Shown: positions 35,245-44,088 of the stretch, piece after piece
Numbering within the stretch: the stretch's first letter is position 1
Layout of the letters: each line of letters opens with the position of its first letter
NCBI RefSeq assembly: GCF_000271845.1
Contig: NZ_JH719393.1
Coordinates: forward strand, 2,076,442-2,140,441
Length of the DNA stretch: 64,000 nucleotides
From: Rhizobium leguminosarum bv. trifolii WSM2297
GTDB taxonomy: Bacteria; Pseudomonadota; Alphaproteobacteria; Rhizobiales; Rhizobiaceae
Direction of reading: 5' to 3'
Position numbers and translations under genes: made by a program
Notes under the pieces: generated by a model
Seen by the model: only the letters and a program-made list of their open reading frames with translations
What the model was told of the DNA's origin: nothing
The model's database searches: none

Positions 35245-36225
35245 ATGCCATTGACGCTCCGCCTCGCCCTTCGTGACTGGGACTACATGACCCCGCTGGT
35301 TCTCGGTGACGTCTCGTCGCCGAAGCTCGACATCAAGGTCGATCGTGTGGGCACGCTGATCTCGCATGTTGGCAAGAGCGACGAATATGATGCCGCGGAA
35401 ATGTCCTTCAGCCGCTACACGCAGCTTCGCATCGACAGCGACGAAAGCGTCACCGGCATTCCGAACTTCATCATGCGCGGCTTCCGCCATCGCTGCATCG
35501 TCACGACCAAGGACAGCAAGCTTCAAGAACTCGGCGATCTCGCCGGCAAGCGCATCGGCGTGACCGGCTGGCGCGACTCCGGCAACACCTGGACGCGTGC
35601 CGCGATCCGCCGTGAGGGCGTCGAGGTCGAGGATGCGCGGTGGTACGCCGGCCGCCTGACCGACGCGCATCCCGTCATCGACCGCCTCGACGGTTTCGGC
35701 CGTCCCGGCCGCATCGAAGCGGCCCCCGGCGAACGGCCGATGGTCGACCTGCTGAAGGAAGGTGTGCTGGATGCGATCTTCACACCCTTCATGCCGGAAG
35801 GATATTTCGCCAGCAGCTCGCCTTTCCGACAGCTGCTATCCGACTTCCGCGGTGCCGAACGTCGCTATTTCGACGACGTGGGCTATGTGCCCGGCATGCA
35901 CCTGATCGGCATCAAGTCGGCCATCGCCACCGAACATCCCTGGGTGATCGAGGAGCTCAGCTGCCTGATCGATGAATCGCAGCGCATGTGGCTTTCCAAA
36001 CGGCGGAAATATGCCGAGACGACGCCTTTCATGTTCGACGAACTGCTGAAATGCGCCGCCGAACTGCCGCAAAGCTGGAACGCGAGCGGTTTTGCGCCCA
36101 ACCGAAAGATGATCGCCGACTTCGCCGGGGAACTGCACGCGCAGGGTATCCTGCCGCGGCTGATGACGCCGGAAGAACTGTTTCCGCTCGATCCTGACGG
36201 CAAGCCGATAGCGGCTGCCGCCTGA
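35245..36225 (+). CDS. 4,5-dihydroxyphthalate-decarboxylase-like protein
   Basis: A 326-aa protein with the periplasmic-binding-protein fold but no signal peptide, so it acts in the cytosol. The opening LRLALRDWDYMTPLVLGDV and EMSFSRYTQLRI, GIPNFIMRGFRHRCI, and the Gly-rich GWRDSGNTWTRAAI match the family of 4,5-dihydroxyphthalate decarboxylase (Pht5) and related enzymes. Activity on an aromatic or other carboxylate is possible but not proven. It is the first gene of the operon facing away from the MocR gene, followed after 33 bp by the binding protein. Confidence 0.75.
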   Translation: MPLTLRLALRDWDYMTPLVLGDVSSPKLDIKVDRVGTLISHVGKSDEYDAAEMSFSRYTQLRIDSDESVTGIPNFIMRGFRHRCIVTTKDSKLQELGDLAGKRIGVTGWRDSGNTWTRAAIRREGVEVEDARWYAGRLTDAHPVIDRLDGFGRPGRIEAAPGERPMVDLLKEGVLDAIFTPFMPEGYFASSSPFRQLLSDFRGAERRYFDDVGYVPGMHLIGIKSAIATEHPWVIEELSCLIDESQRMWLSKRRKYAETTPFMFDELLKCAAELPQSWNASGFAPNRKMIADFAGELHAQGILPRLMTPEELFPLDPDGKPIAAAA

Positions 36226-36258
36226 GACCCAAACGCACAATCAAAAAGGGGAATGACC

Positions 36259-37149
36259 ATGCAAATGAAGAAAATGACCACTCTTGCGCTGGCCGGCGTC
36301 ATGCTCTCCGGAGCAGCCTTCGCCCAAGAAGCAAGCCTGCCGAAACTCTCGGTCAACGAGGAACTGAAGGCCAAGTTGCCAGAGGCGATCCGCACCGCCG
36401 GCAAGATGATTTCCGTCAACAACGGTTCCTTCCCTCCCTATGAGATTGTCACCGGCACCGAGATGACCGGTGCCAGCGCCGACCTGACCGACGCGCTCGG
36501 AGAGATCCTCGGCATCAAGATCGAGCATGAGACGGTCGGCGGCCTGCCCGCCCTCCTCACTGGCATTAACTCCGGCCGCTACCAGTTCGCCTTCGGCCCC
36601 ATCGGCGATTTCAAGAGCCGTGAAGAGGCCAACGACTTCGTCGATTGGGTCCAGGAATTCGTGGTTTTCGCGGTCCAGAAGGGCAACCCGAAGGCGATCA
36701 CCTCCCTCGACACCGCCTGCGGCAACCGTATCGCCGTCATGGCTGGCGGCTCGGCAGAAAAGGTCATCCAGGTCCAGGCCGAGAAGTGCAAGACCGATGG
36801 CAAGGATCCGATCGAAGTCCAGTCCTTCACCGATCAGCCGAGCTCGATCCTCGCTGTCCGTTCCAAGCGTTCGGATGCCTTCTTCTCCTCCCAGGCGCCG
36901 CTCACCTATTTCGTGTCGCAGGCCAAAGGCCAGCTGGAGCTCACCGGCGTCGGTCAGAAGAACGGATTCGAAGCGCTCTACCAGGGCGCCGTCGTTCCGC
37001 AAGGCTCGCCGCTCAGCGCGGTGCTGCGTGACGCAGTCAAGCTTCTGATGGATAATGGCACATATGCCGCCATCATGAAGAAGTGGGGCCTCGAGAACAA
37101 CATGATCAAGGAGCCGGGCGTCAACCTCGGCGGGACATTGCCGAAATGA
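36259..37149 (+). CDS. Polar amino-acid ABC transporter binding protein
   Basis: A 296-aa family-3 solute-binding protein. The signal peptide runs MQMKKMTTLALAGVMLSGAA with cleavage after FA-Q. The mature part has NNGSFPPYEIVTGTEMTGAS and DLTDALGEILGIKIE, the usual ligand-cleft segments, and FAFGPIGDFKSREEAN. Such proteins bind amino acids or opine-like compounds. The ATG at 36259 lies 8 nt after AAGGGGA. Its stop overlaps the permease start (ATGA). Confidence 0.9.
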   Translation: MQMKKMTTLALAGVMLSGAAFAQEASLPKLSVNEELKAKLPEAIRTAGKMISVNNGSFPPYEIVTGTEMTGASADLTDALGEILGIKIEHETVGGLPALLTGINSGRYQFAFGPIGDFKSREEANDFVDWVQEFVVFAVQKGNPKAITSLDTACGNRIAVMAGGSAEKVIQVQAEKCKTDGKDPIEVQSFTDQPSSILAVRSKRSDAFFSSQAPLTYFVSQAKGQLELTGVGQKNGFEALYQGAVVPQGSPLSAVLRDAVKLLMDNGTYAAIMKKWGLENNMIKEPGVNLGGTLPK

Positions 37150-38102
37150 GCATTGATATCATGAACACCGCGTCGCCACCCGGCGATGCGGCCGCACGGG
37201 ATGTGGCGCATGCCCAAAAGCCTTTCCCGGCCGGTCGTGTCGCGGCCTGGATTGTCGTCCTGGTGATTGCCGCCTACTTCGCCTGGTCGGTTGCCGGAAA
37301 CGAGAATTTCGGCTGGCCCGTCGTCGCCCAGTATTTCTTCGATCCTGTCGTCATCAGCGGCCTCTACGTCTCGCTTGGCCTCACCGTTGTAGCGATGATC
37401 ATCGGCGTCGTTATCGGCCTGCTGCTCGCCGTCGCCCGCATGTCGAAGGACCGTCTCGCAAGCTCGCTTGCCTCGCTGTTCATCTGGTTCTTCCGCGGCA
37501 CGCCGCTGCTGGTGCAACTGATCTTCTGGTACAATCTTTCCACCCTCTTCCCGACACTGTCGATCGGCATCCCCTTCTTCGGACCGACCTTCATCAGTTG
37601 GGACACCAATTCCGTCATCAGCCCGATGACGGCGGCCATTGCCGGCCTTGCTCTCAACGAGTCCGCCTATATGGCGGAGATCATCCGCGGCGGTCTGTTG
37701 TCGGTCGACAGGGGCCAGTACGAGACCGCTGAAGCCTTCGGCATGACCCGGGCAAGGGCGCTCCGCCGCATCATCCTCCCGCAGGCGATGCGTTCGATCG
37801 TTCCGCCGACCGGCAACCAGCTGATCAGCATGATCAAGGCGACCTCGCTCGTCAGCGTCATTGCCATGGCCGACCTGCTCTACTCGGTCCAGTCGATCTA
37901 CAACCGCACCTTCGAAGTCATCCCGATGCTGCTCGTCGCTGTCAGCTGGTACCTGCTAATCACCTCGGTGCTGAATATCGGCCAGGGCTATATCGAGCGC
38001 TATTACGGCCGTGGTGACCGGCGCACCGGCAGCGCCAATACCGAAAAGGAAGCCGCCATGCCGGCACCGGCACTTGCTGGCACACAGGAGGCGAGCCAAT
38101 GA
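37146..38102 (+). CDS. Amino-acid ABC transporter permease
   Basis: A 318-aa His/Glu/Gln/Arg/opine-type permease. The membrane region starts with RVAAWIVVLVIAAYFAWSVA; ESAYMAEIIRGGLLSVDRGQ followed by EAFGMTRARALRRIILPQA is the EAA loop that meets the ATPase. Only one permease gene is present, so the channel should be a homodimer. It overlaps both neighbours by 4 nt. An extra 25 residues after the last helix are hydrophilic. Confidence 0.9.
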   Translation: MSIDIMNTASPPGDAAARDVAHAQKPFPAGRVAAWIVVLVIAAYFAWSVAGNENFGWPVVAQYFFDPVVISGLYVSLGLTVVAMIIGVVIGLLLAVARMSKDRLASSLASLFIWFFRGTPLLVQLIFWYNLSTLFPTLSIGIPFFGPTFISWDTNSVISPMTAAIAGLALNESAYMAEIIRGGLLSVDRGQYETAEAFGMTRARALRRIILPQAMRSIVPPTGNQLISMIKATSLVSVIAMADLLYSVQSIYNRTFEVIPMLLVAVSWYLLITSVLNIGQGYIERYYGRGDRRTGSANTEKEAAMPAPALAGTQEASQ

Positions 38103-38878
38103 ACACGACCGCGACCGTCGAACCGCTCGTGCGGGCCCGCAACGTGCACAAATCCTTCGACCAGCTGGAGGTTCTGAAAGGCATCGATCTCGACGTCGCC
38201 CCAGGCGAAGTCGTCGTCATCCTGGGGCCTTCGGGTTCGGGCAAATCGACCTTCCTGCGCTGTATCAACCGCCTTGAAGCGATCAACCAGGGATCGATCG
38301 AGGTGGATGGCGAGCAGATCGGCTACAGCTTCCGCAACGGCAAGCTGGTGCAGCTTTCCAATCACGCCGTAGCCCTTCAGCGCCGCAAGATCGGCATGGT
38401 GTTCCAGCAGTTCAATCTCTACCCGCATATGACTTCGCTGCAAAACATCATCGAGGCCCCCGTCGGCATCCACGGTGAAAGCCGCAAGGAAGCGACGGAA
38501 AATGCCAAGCGCCTGCTCGAACGTGTCGGCCTCTCAGCAAAGGCTGATAACTACCCCCGCCAGCTTTCCGGCGGCCAGCAACAGCGCGTGGCGATCGCCC
38601 GCGCGCTGGCGATCAAGCCGAAGCTGATGCTCTTCGACGAGCCGACCTCGGCGCTCGACCCTGAGCTGGTCGGCGAAGTGCTCGCCACCATGCGTGACCT
38701 CGCCAATCAGGGCCTGACAATGATCGTCGTCACCCACGAGATCGGCTTTGCCCGCGAAGCGGCCGACCGCGTCGTGTTCATGGACGGCGGCAAGGTCATC
38801 GAACAGGGCAAGCCCGAGAATGTGCTCGGCAATCCGCAGCACCCGCGCACCCGCAGCTTCCTGTCGCGCGTCATCTAG
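38099..38878 (+). CDS. Amino-acid ABC transporter ATPase (GlnQ type)
   Basis: A 259-aa ATPase. Walker A is GPSGSGKST (residues 43-51), the Q-loop is [13 protein letters not shown], the signature is LSGGQQQR and Walker B is [14 protein letters not shown], with the H-loop VVTHEIGFA. It powers the two-gene permease/binding-protein system encoded just upstream. It contains a short insertion ([16 protein letters not shown]) that some family members carry. Confidence 0.95.
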   Translation: MNTTATVEPLVRARNVHKSFDQLEVLKGIDLDVAPGEVVVILGPSGSGKSTFLRCINRLEAINQGSIEVDGEQIGYSFRNGKLVQLSNHAVALQRRKIGMVFQQFNLYPHMTSLQNIIEAPVGIHGESRKEATENAKRLLERVGLSAKADNYPRQLSGGQQQRVAIARALAIKPKLMLFDEPTSALDPELVGEVLATMRDLANQGLTMIVVTHEIGFAREAADRVVFMDGGKVIEQGKPENVLGNPQHPRTRSFLSRVI

Positions 38879-38952
38879 CGCGGCATCTTCCCCCTCCCCT
38901 TCAACCGCCCGCCGCAGCCGCGGCGGGGAGCCCATGCAAGACCGGAACCGCC

Positions 38953-40134
38953 ATGCACCTGACAAACGACTATGCCAGCCTTTCGGATTTCGAGCCTGCC
39001 AAAGCCGAGCTGACGGCGATCCGCCGCCATCTGCACGCCAATCCCGAGCTTTCCTTCGAAGAGACCGAAACCGCGCGCTTCGTCGCCGAAAAGCTGGAGG
39101 CCTGGGGTTACGAGGTGACACGCAATGTCGGCGGCCATGGCGTCGTTGCTCGCATGACAGTAGGCAGCGGCAAGAAGAGCATCGCAATCCGCGCCGATAT
39201 GGACGCGCTTCCGATCACTGAGCAGAGCGGACTCGACCATGCCAGCAAAGTGCCGGGCAAGATGCATGCCTGCGGCCATGACGGCCACACCACCATTCTA
39301 CTCGGCGCCGCCGAGTATCTGGCCCGCACCCGCCGCTTCTACGGCACCGTGACGCTGATCTTCCAGCCGGCCGAAGAGGCAGGTGCAGTCAGCGGCGCCC
39401 CGGCGATGATTGCCGACGGCCTGTTCGAGCGTTTCCCGTTCGACGTGATCTACGGCATGCACAACCATCCCGGCGCCCCCGAAGGCACCTTCCTGATGCG
39501 CTCCGGCCCGCTGATGGCCGCCGCCGATACGGCCGAGATTACGATAAAGGGCAAGGGCGGGCATGCCTCGCGCCCGCACCTGACAATCGATCCCGTTGTC
39601 GTTGTCTGCCACCTCGTCGTCGCGCTTCAGACCGTGGTGTCGCGCAGTGTCGACCCGACGCAGACGGCCGTGGTGACCGTGGGCGCGATCCATAGCGGCG
39701 AGGCGTCGAACGTCATTCCCGAGAACGCCAAGCTCCTGATGACCATCCGCTCGTTCGATCCCGAGGTGCGCGAGCTTCTGGAAGCGCGCATCCGCAAGCT
39801 AACCGAATCCGTTGCCGATGGCTTCGGCGCCAAGGCGGAGATCGATTACGTCCGCGGCCATCCCGTTGTCGTGAATTCCGAAGCCGAGACCGAGTTTGCC
39901 TGGAAGGTTGCCGAGGAACTGGTCGGTGCCGACAAGGTGACGACCTGCGCCCTCATTCCCGGCAGCGAAGACTTCTCCCATTTCCTCGAGCACAAGCCCG
40001 GCGCCTTTCTGCGTCTCGGTAATGGCGTCAACTCGGCGATCCTGCATAGCGCCAAATATGACTTCGCGGACGGAAGTCTGACGGCAGGCGCTGCGATGTG
40101 GGCGCGGTTGACCGAACGCTACCTCGACGAATAG
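38953..40134 (+). CDS. M20 family amidohydrolase (hippurate-hydrolase type)
   Basis: A 393-aa metal-dependent amidohydrolase of the M20D group, which cleaves N-acyl or N-aminoacyl amino acids such as hippurate or auxin conjugates. The metal and catalytic motifs are IRADMDALPI, KMHACGHDGHT and FQPAEEAGAV, in the right order, followed by GMHNHPGAPEG. The dimerisation domain holds GKGGHASRPH. It is 74 bp downstream of the ABC ATPase on the same strand, so the pathway likely takes up a conjugated amino acid and hydrolyses it inside the cell. Confidence 0.9.
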   Translation: MHLTNDYASLSDFEPAKAELTAIRRHLHANPELSFEETETARFVAEKLEAWGYEVTRNVGGHGVVARMTVGSGKKSIAIRADMDALPITEQSGLDHASKVPGKMHACGHDGHTTILLGAAEYLARTRRFYGTVTLIFQPAEEAGAVSGAPAMIADGLFERFPFDVIYGMHNHPGAPEGTFLMRSGPLMAAADTAEITIKGKGGHASRPHLTIDPVVVVCHLVVALQTVVSRSVDPTQTAVVTVGAIHSGEASNVIPENAKLLMTIRSFDPEVRELLEARIRKLTESVADGFGAKAEIDYVRGHPVVVNSEAETEFAWKVAEELVGADKVTTCALIPGSEDFSHFLEHKPGAFLRLGNGVNSAILHSAKYDFADGSLTAGAAMWARLTERYLDE

Positions 40135-40329
40135 GCTCTCTCGACAGCGCATTGCGCCCGCAGGCCCGCCGGCGACGAGGCAGTTTGCGGCGACTACATT
40201 GGAAATTTCAAAAAACAGTACGCGAAGACGTGTTGACGAGGTCACCTGGTTGAATCCCAGACGGTTTATACCTAGATCAACGGTATGCTTGATCATTCGT
40301 CTCGACCGTCGACGCCGTCAAATATCCCG

Positions 40330-41274
40330 ATGGATGCCCTTAGCGAAGTCCTGCAAGACTTTCGCTTGAGTGGCGTCAACTATGGACGCTGCGAACTCAG
40401 ACATCCCTGGAGCATCGCGTTTCCGCAACAACAGCTGCTTCGTTTTCATTTTGTCAGCCAGGGTCCATGCTGGATCCATACCGAACCTCAAGGGTGGCAG
40501 GAGTTGAACAATGGCGATCTGGTGCTGCTGCCGCAAGGCATTGCGCATCGATTGGCCAGTGCACCAGATGTTGAGGGCGACTCGCTTGAAAGCTGTCAGA
40601 TAACAAAGTTGGGGAGCAATGTCTGCGAAGTGGTGCGGGAAGGAACGGGTGCGGCCAGCACTCTCTTCTGCGGCTCCATGGCCTTGGGCGCCCATGCGCT
40701 CAACCCCTTGATCGCTCTGATGCCGCCAATCATCAAGGGCTGCGATGTAGCCGGCAACGATCCGATCGTCGCCCCGCTGCTCGCCGCTATGTCGGCCGAG
40801 GCGACACAGCCCCAAATGGGAAGCGCGACTGTCCTGTCGCGCATGGCGGATTTGCTTGCTGCCCGGCTTATCCGCTGCTGGGTCAATTGCAGCGGAGGGT
40901 CGACCACCGGTTGGCTCGCCGCCATCCGCGATCCCCACATCGGTCGTGTCTTGGCGGCCATGCACCGAGACCCGGGGCAAAACTGGACGCTCGAAAGCCT
41001 CGCCGGCGTGGCAGGCCAGTCGCGCTCAATTTTCGCCGAGCGCTTCAGCGCTATTTTAGGAGAAGGCGCGGCGCATTATCTTGCCCGTCTGCGTATGCAA
41101 CTTGCTCGCGAGCTGCTGGGACAAAGCGGCCTGTCCGTTGCCGAAGTTGCTTCCCGGTTAGGCTATGAGTCTGAGGCATCCTTCGCGCGTGCCTTCAAGC
41201 GCGTCACCCGCGTCTCGCCGGGTTTTGTGCGCCGCACAAGTTCCGGACGAACGGACATGAATTTCGGATTATAA
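40330..41274 (+). CDS. AraC-family regulator with cupin_6 domain
   Basis: About 314 aa. The N-terminal half is an AraC-binding-like cupin (LRFHFVSQGPCWIHTEPQGW, NNGDLVLLPQGIAHRLAS). The C-terminal pair of HTH motifs is WTLESLAGVAGQSRSIFAER and LSVAEVASRLGYESEASFAR. The start at 40330 (MDALSEVLQDF) matches the starts of two other AraC proteins in this window at 47736 and 52892; a start at 40285 is in frame. It precedes an MFS exporter gene by 58 bp on the same strand and probably controls it. Confidence 0.85.
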   Translation: MDALSEVLQDFRLSGVNYGRCELRHPWSIAFPQQQLLRFHFVSQGPCWIHTEPQGWQELNNGDLVLLPQGIAHRLASAPDVEGDSLESCQITKLGSNVCEVVREGTGAASTLFCGSMALGAHALNPLIALMPPIIKGCDVAGNDPIVAPLLAAMSAEATQPQMGSATVLSRMADLLAARLIRCWVNCSGGSTTGWLAAIRDPHIGRVLAAMHRDPGQNWTLESLAGVAGQSRSIFAERFSAILGEGAAHYLARLRMQLARELLGQSGLSVAEVASRLGYESEASFARAFKRVTRVSPGFVRRTSSGRTDMNFGL

Positions 41275-41332
41275 GACACATATCGTCCCCGAAAGTTCGT
41301 CTATGAAATCTCCCAACATAGGAGATGCTTCG

Positions 41333-42541
41333 ATGACGGACACAACATCACAGCTCGAGGGTGCAACAATTGAGCTCGAGACAGCCGATCAATCCGCATG
41401 GCCCGCGGCGACCTGGTTTGCCGTTCTTTCGATGGCGGCCACCAGCTTTGCGCTCGTATCGGCTGAATTCCTGCCGGCGGGCCTTCTGACGCCAATGGCC
41501 CGCGATCTCGGGATCAGCGAGGGAACAGCCGGACAGGTCGTCACTGCTACCGCCTCCGTCGGCGCCGTGACGGCGCTGTTGAGCAATGTTCTCATCGGCA
41601 GACTTAACCGAAAGGCAGTGCTGGTCGGTCTCAGCGCGCTGGCGGTCGGCTCCAATATTCTTGCTGCGTTAGCGACCGATTTTTGGCTGTTGTTGTTGGG
41701 CCGGGCTGGGCTGGGCATCGCGCTTAGCGGTTTCTGGGCACTTTCGGTTGCCGTGGTGGCGAGGCTGGTCGGCGCCAATGCGACAGGTCGGGGCATGTCG
41801 ATTGTCACCCTTGGCGTGTCGCTCGCCACCATAGCGGCACCATCGATGGGCGCATTGATCAGCGACTGGTTGGGCTGGCGCAGCGCCATGGCGATGACCG
41901 CCGGGCTTGCCGCGATTGCCATGCTCCTGCAGGCACTCAGCTTGCCAACACTGCCGGCAAGCACCAGCAACAGTCTCGCCGACGTTTTCCGACTGACACG
42001 CCGGCGCGGCATTCAACTTGGGATGCTTGCCATCCTTTTGCTGATGACGGGGCATTTCGCCGGCTCGGTTTATGTGCGTCCCTTTCTCGAACAAGTGACG
42101 CTCCTTGACACCAGATCGATCGCCTTGGCGCTGCTTGGGTTTGGTATCGCCTCTGTGATCGGCAATGTTGCCGGTGGCCGAATGGCCGACGCCAGTATTG
42201 CAGTGGCCCTCGCTGTCACCGCGGTGCTGATGGCGTTTGCGGCGCTCGTTCTCGTGCTTGCAGGCGCTCATGCCGGCATCGCGTTCGCCCTCGTTGCACT
42301 TTGGGGCTTCGCTTTTGGCATGGCGCCGGTGGTGCTGCCGACCAATCTTTCCCGCGGGGCACCCGATGCGCTGGAGGCGGCAGGCAGCCTGATGGTCGTG
42401 TCCTTTCAGGTGGCCATCAGTATCGGCGCGGTTTTCGGCGGTTATATCGTCGATCATTACGGCGCTATTGGTCCATTGACCCTCACCGCTGCCCTGGCTG
42501 CGTCGACGGTCGTCTTGGCGCTGCTGCAGCCTCGCAGCTGA
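41333..42541 (+). CDS. MFS transporter, DHA1 family
   Basis: A 402-aa drug/proton-antiporter-like transporter with twelve predicted helices. The motif-A region after helix 2 is LSNVLIGRLNRKAVLVGLSA, and helix 5 (LGVSLATIAAPSMGALISDW) carries the antiporter motif C-like Gly pattern. Related proteins export arabinose, purine nucleosides or drugs. The ATG at 41333 has GGAG 8 nt upstream; the earlier ATG at 41303 adds ten polar residues. It follows an AraC-family gene. Confidence 0.85.
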   Translation: MTDTTSQLEGATIELETADQSAWPAATWFAVLSMAATSFALVSAEFLPAGLLTPMARDLGISEGTAGQVVTATASVGAVTALLSNVLIGRLNRKAVLVGLSALAVGSNILAALATDFWLLLLGRAGLGIALSGFWALSVAVVARLVGANATGRGMSIVTLGVSLATIAAPSMGALISDWLGWRSAMAMTAGLAAIAMLLQALSLPTLPASTSNSLADVFRLTRRRGIQLGMLAILLLMTGHFAGSVYVRPFLEQVTLLDTRSIALALLGFGIASVIGNVAGGRMADASIAVALAVTAVLMAFAALVLVLAGAHAGIAFALVALWGFAFGMAPVVLPTNLSRGAPDALEAAGSLMVVSFQVAISIGAVFGGYIVDHYGAIGPLTLTAALAASTVVLALLQPRS

Positions 42542-42905
42542 TTCCGGGTCGAGCATCACCTGCAAACGTACGAAAGGTGCTGTGGAGTTCTCCATATTAA
42601 CGGGCCAGGCACGCCGCATGCCTGGCCGAGGCCGCTCTTTCTGCTCCGGATATAAGACCGCCGGTAATCTGGACGCGAGGCGGTCCGCGAGAAGGAGGGA
42701 CTCCCACCCTTCAGCTTTGACCGATGGGCCCATGTTCTCAAGGACGGCGGAAGCCTGATCCCGAACTTCGGCATCTATACCGTATTTGGACACGTGCGTT
42801 TGCAGCCATGTTTGTCTCGAGTTTTAGCAGCGATGTAATGCATTTGAACGGGCGGCGTTCGATTCTTCGATCATCGCCCCGTTTTTCCGCATCGACCGAT
42901 TGTCC
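42542..42905. other. Intergenic between convergent genes
   Basis: About 360 bp. It holds a hairpin at 42603-42627 and no recognised gene. Short minus-strand frames start near 42780 but merge into the antisense of the MFS gene. Confidence 0.4.
42603..42627 (+). terminator. Hairpin, possible terminator
   Basis: GGCCAGGCA (42603-42611) and TGCCTGGCC (42619-42627) make a 9-bp stem with a 7-nt loop, 62 bp after the MFS stop. A weak CTCTTTCT follows after 8 nt. Confidence 0.5.
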
Positions 42906-43991
42906 TCAGCGCCGGGGCTCGACGGTCACTTCGCCGAACATGACGCCGCGCGTCAGTGGCTTGGCGAGGAAATCATGCGGGAAGCCGAGAACGATGGCGC
43001 TGGCCTCGGCGAGCCGGGCGCGATGCTCATCCGACAATTCGATATCGAGCGCACCGAGATTGTCTTCGAGCTGGGCTATTGTCTTCACACCCATGATCGG
43101 CGAAGTCACGGCAGGGTTGGTAAGCGTCCAGGCGATCGCCACCTGCGCCGGCGTCTTGCCGATTTCGGCAGCAACCTGCTTCACGACATCGGCGATTCCG
43201 AGGCTGCGCTCGGTCAGCGAACCGTTGCCGGCAGCCACATTCTTGCGGGTGCCGACCGCACTTGCTGTGCCCGCACCGATGTCAAGATCTGATCGGCTGT
43301 ATTTCCCTGTCAAAACGCCCATCCCGAGCGGTGACCAGGGGATAACGCCGAGGCCGAGTTCAAGCGCCATCGGGATCAGTTCACGCTCAACCGTGCGCTC
43401 GATTAGGCTATATTCGATCTGCAGTGCTACTAGGGGCGCCCAGCCGCGCAGGTCGGCCAGCGTCTGCATGCGCGCCGCCTGCCAGGCCGGCGTGTCGGAA
43501 ATGCCGGCATAGACGATCTTGCCGGCACGAACGAGATCGTCCATCCCCCTCATGACCTCCTCGACCGAGGTCGTGAAGTCCCAGGCGTGCAGATAGAAGA
43601 GATCGATATAATCGGTGTTCAGTCGCTTCAGGCTGTCTTCTACAGAGCGAACCATACTGCGGCGGTGATTGCCGCCGGAATTGGGATCCTTCGGGCGCGA
43701 GGTGATAGTATATTTGGTGGCGATGACAAGCTCGTCGCGACGCCCTTCGGCAAAGCGACCGACGAGTCTTTCCGAGGTGCCGCCCGTGTACTGGTTGGCG
43801 GTATCGATGAAATTGCCGCCGCGATCGACATAGGCGTCGAACATGCGGCGCGATTCCTTCTCATCGGCACCCCAGCCCCAATCGGTTCCGAAGGTCATGG
43901 AGCCGAGCGAAAGCGGCGAGACGCGCAGGCCGGAACGGCCGAGGAGACGATAGCGGTCAAGGGACAGTGTGTTGGTTGTTTTATCTGACAT
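42906..43991 (-). CDS. Aldo/keto reductase
   Basis: A 361-aa NADPH-dependent reductase of the aldo/keto reductase (YghZ/Tas-like) group. The catalytic tetrad can be read as Asp in NFIDTANQYTGG, Tyr within the same segment, Lys in LVIATKYTI and His in DLFYLHAWD. The closing segment SPIMGVKTIAQLEDNLGAL binds the cofactor. AGGAG lies 9 nt before the ATG. It is divergent from a LysR gene, which likely regulates it. Confidence 0.9.
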   Translation of the reverse strand: MSDKTTNTLSLDRYRLLGRSGLRVSPLSLGSMTFGTDWGWGADEKESRRMFDAYVDRGGNFIDTANQYTGGTSERLVGRFAEGRRDELVIATKYTITSRPKDPNSGGNHRRSMVRSVEDSLKRLNTDYIDLFYLHAWDFTTSVEEVMRGMDDLVRAGKIVYAGISDTPAWQAARMQTLADLRGWAPLVALQIEYSLIERTVERELIPMALELGLGVIPWSPLGMGVLTGKYSRSDLDIGAGTASAVGTRKNVAAGNGSLTERSLGIADVVKQVAAEIGKTPAQVAIAWTLTNPAVTSPIMGVKTIAQLEDNLGALDIELSDEHRARLAEASAIVLGFPHDFLAKPLTRGVMFGEVTVEPRR

Positions 43992-44029
43992 GGGATAAAT
44001 CTCCTGTGTTGCAGACAGAAGATGCGCCT

Positions 44030-44063
44030 TGCCGATACTGACAACAATGCTACATTATCGGCA
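44030..44063. promoter_or_regulatory. Candidate LysR operator
   Basis: TGCCGATA (44030-44037) and TATCGGCA (44056-44063) are perfect inverted copies 18 nt apart in the 97-bp gap between the divergent reductase and LysR genes. The position and symmetry fit a LysR recognition site. Confidence 0.55.
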
Positions 44064-44088
44064 TGCCTTCTTTAGAAAAGATTACATA

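Noticed and set aside
41669..42793. 374-codon minus-strand frame opposite the MFS gene
   Set aside because: Gln/Arg/His-rich composition typical of antisense of a GC3-rich gene; the plus strand is a normal twelve-helix MFS protein.
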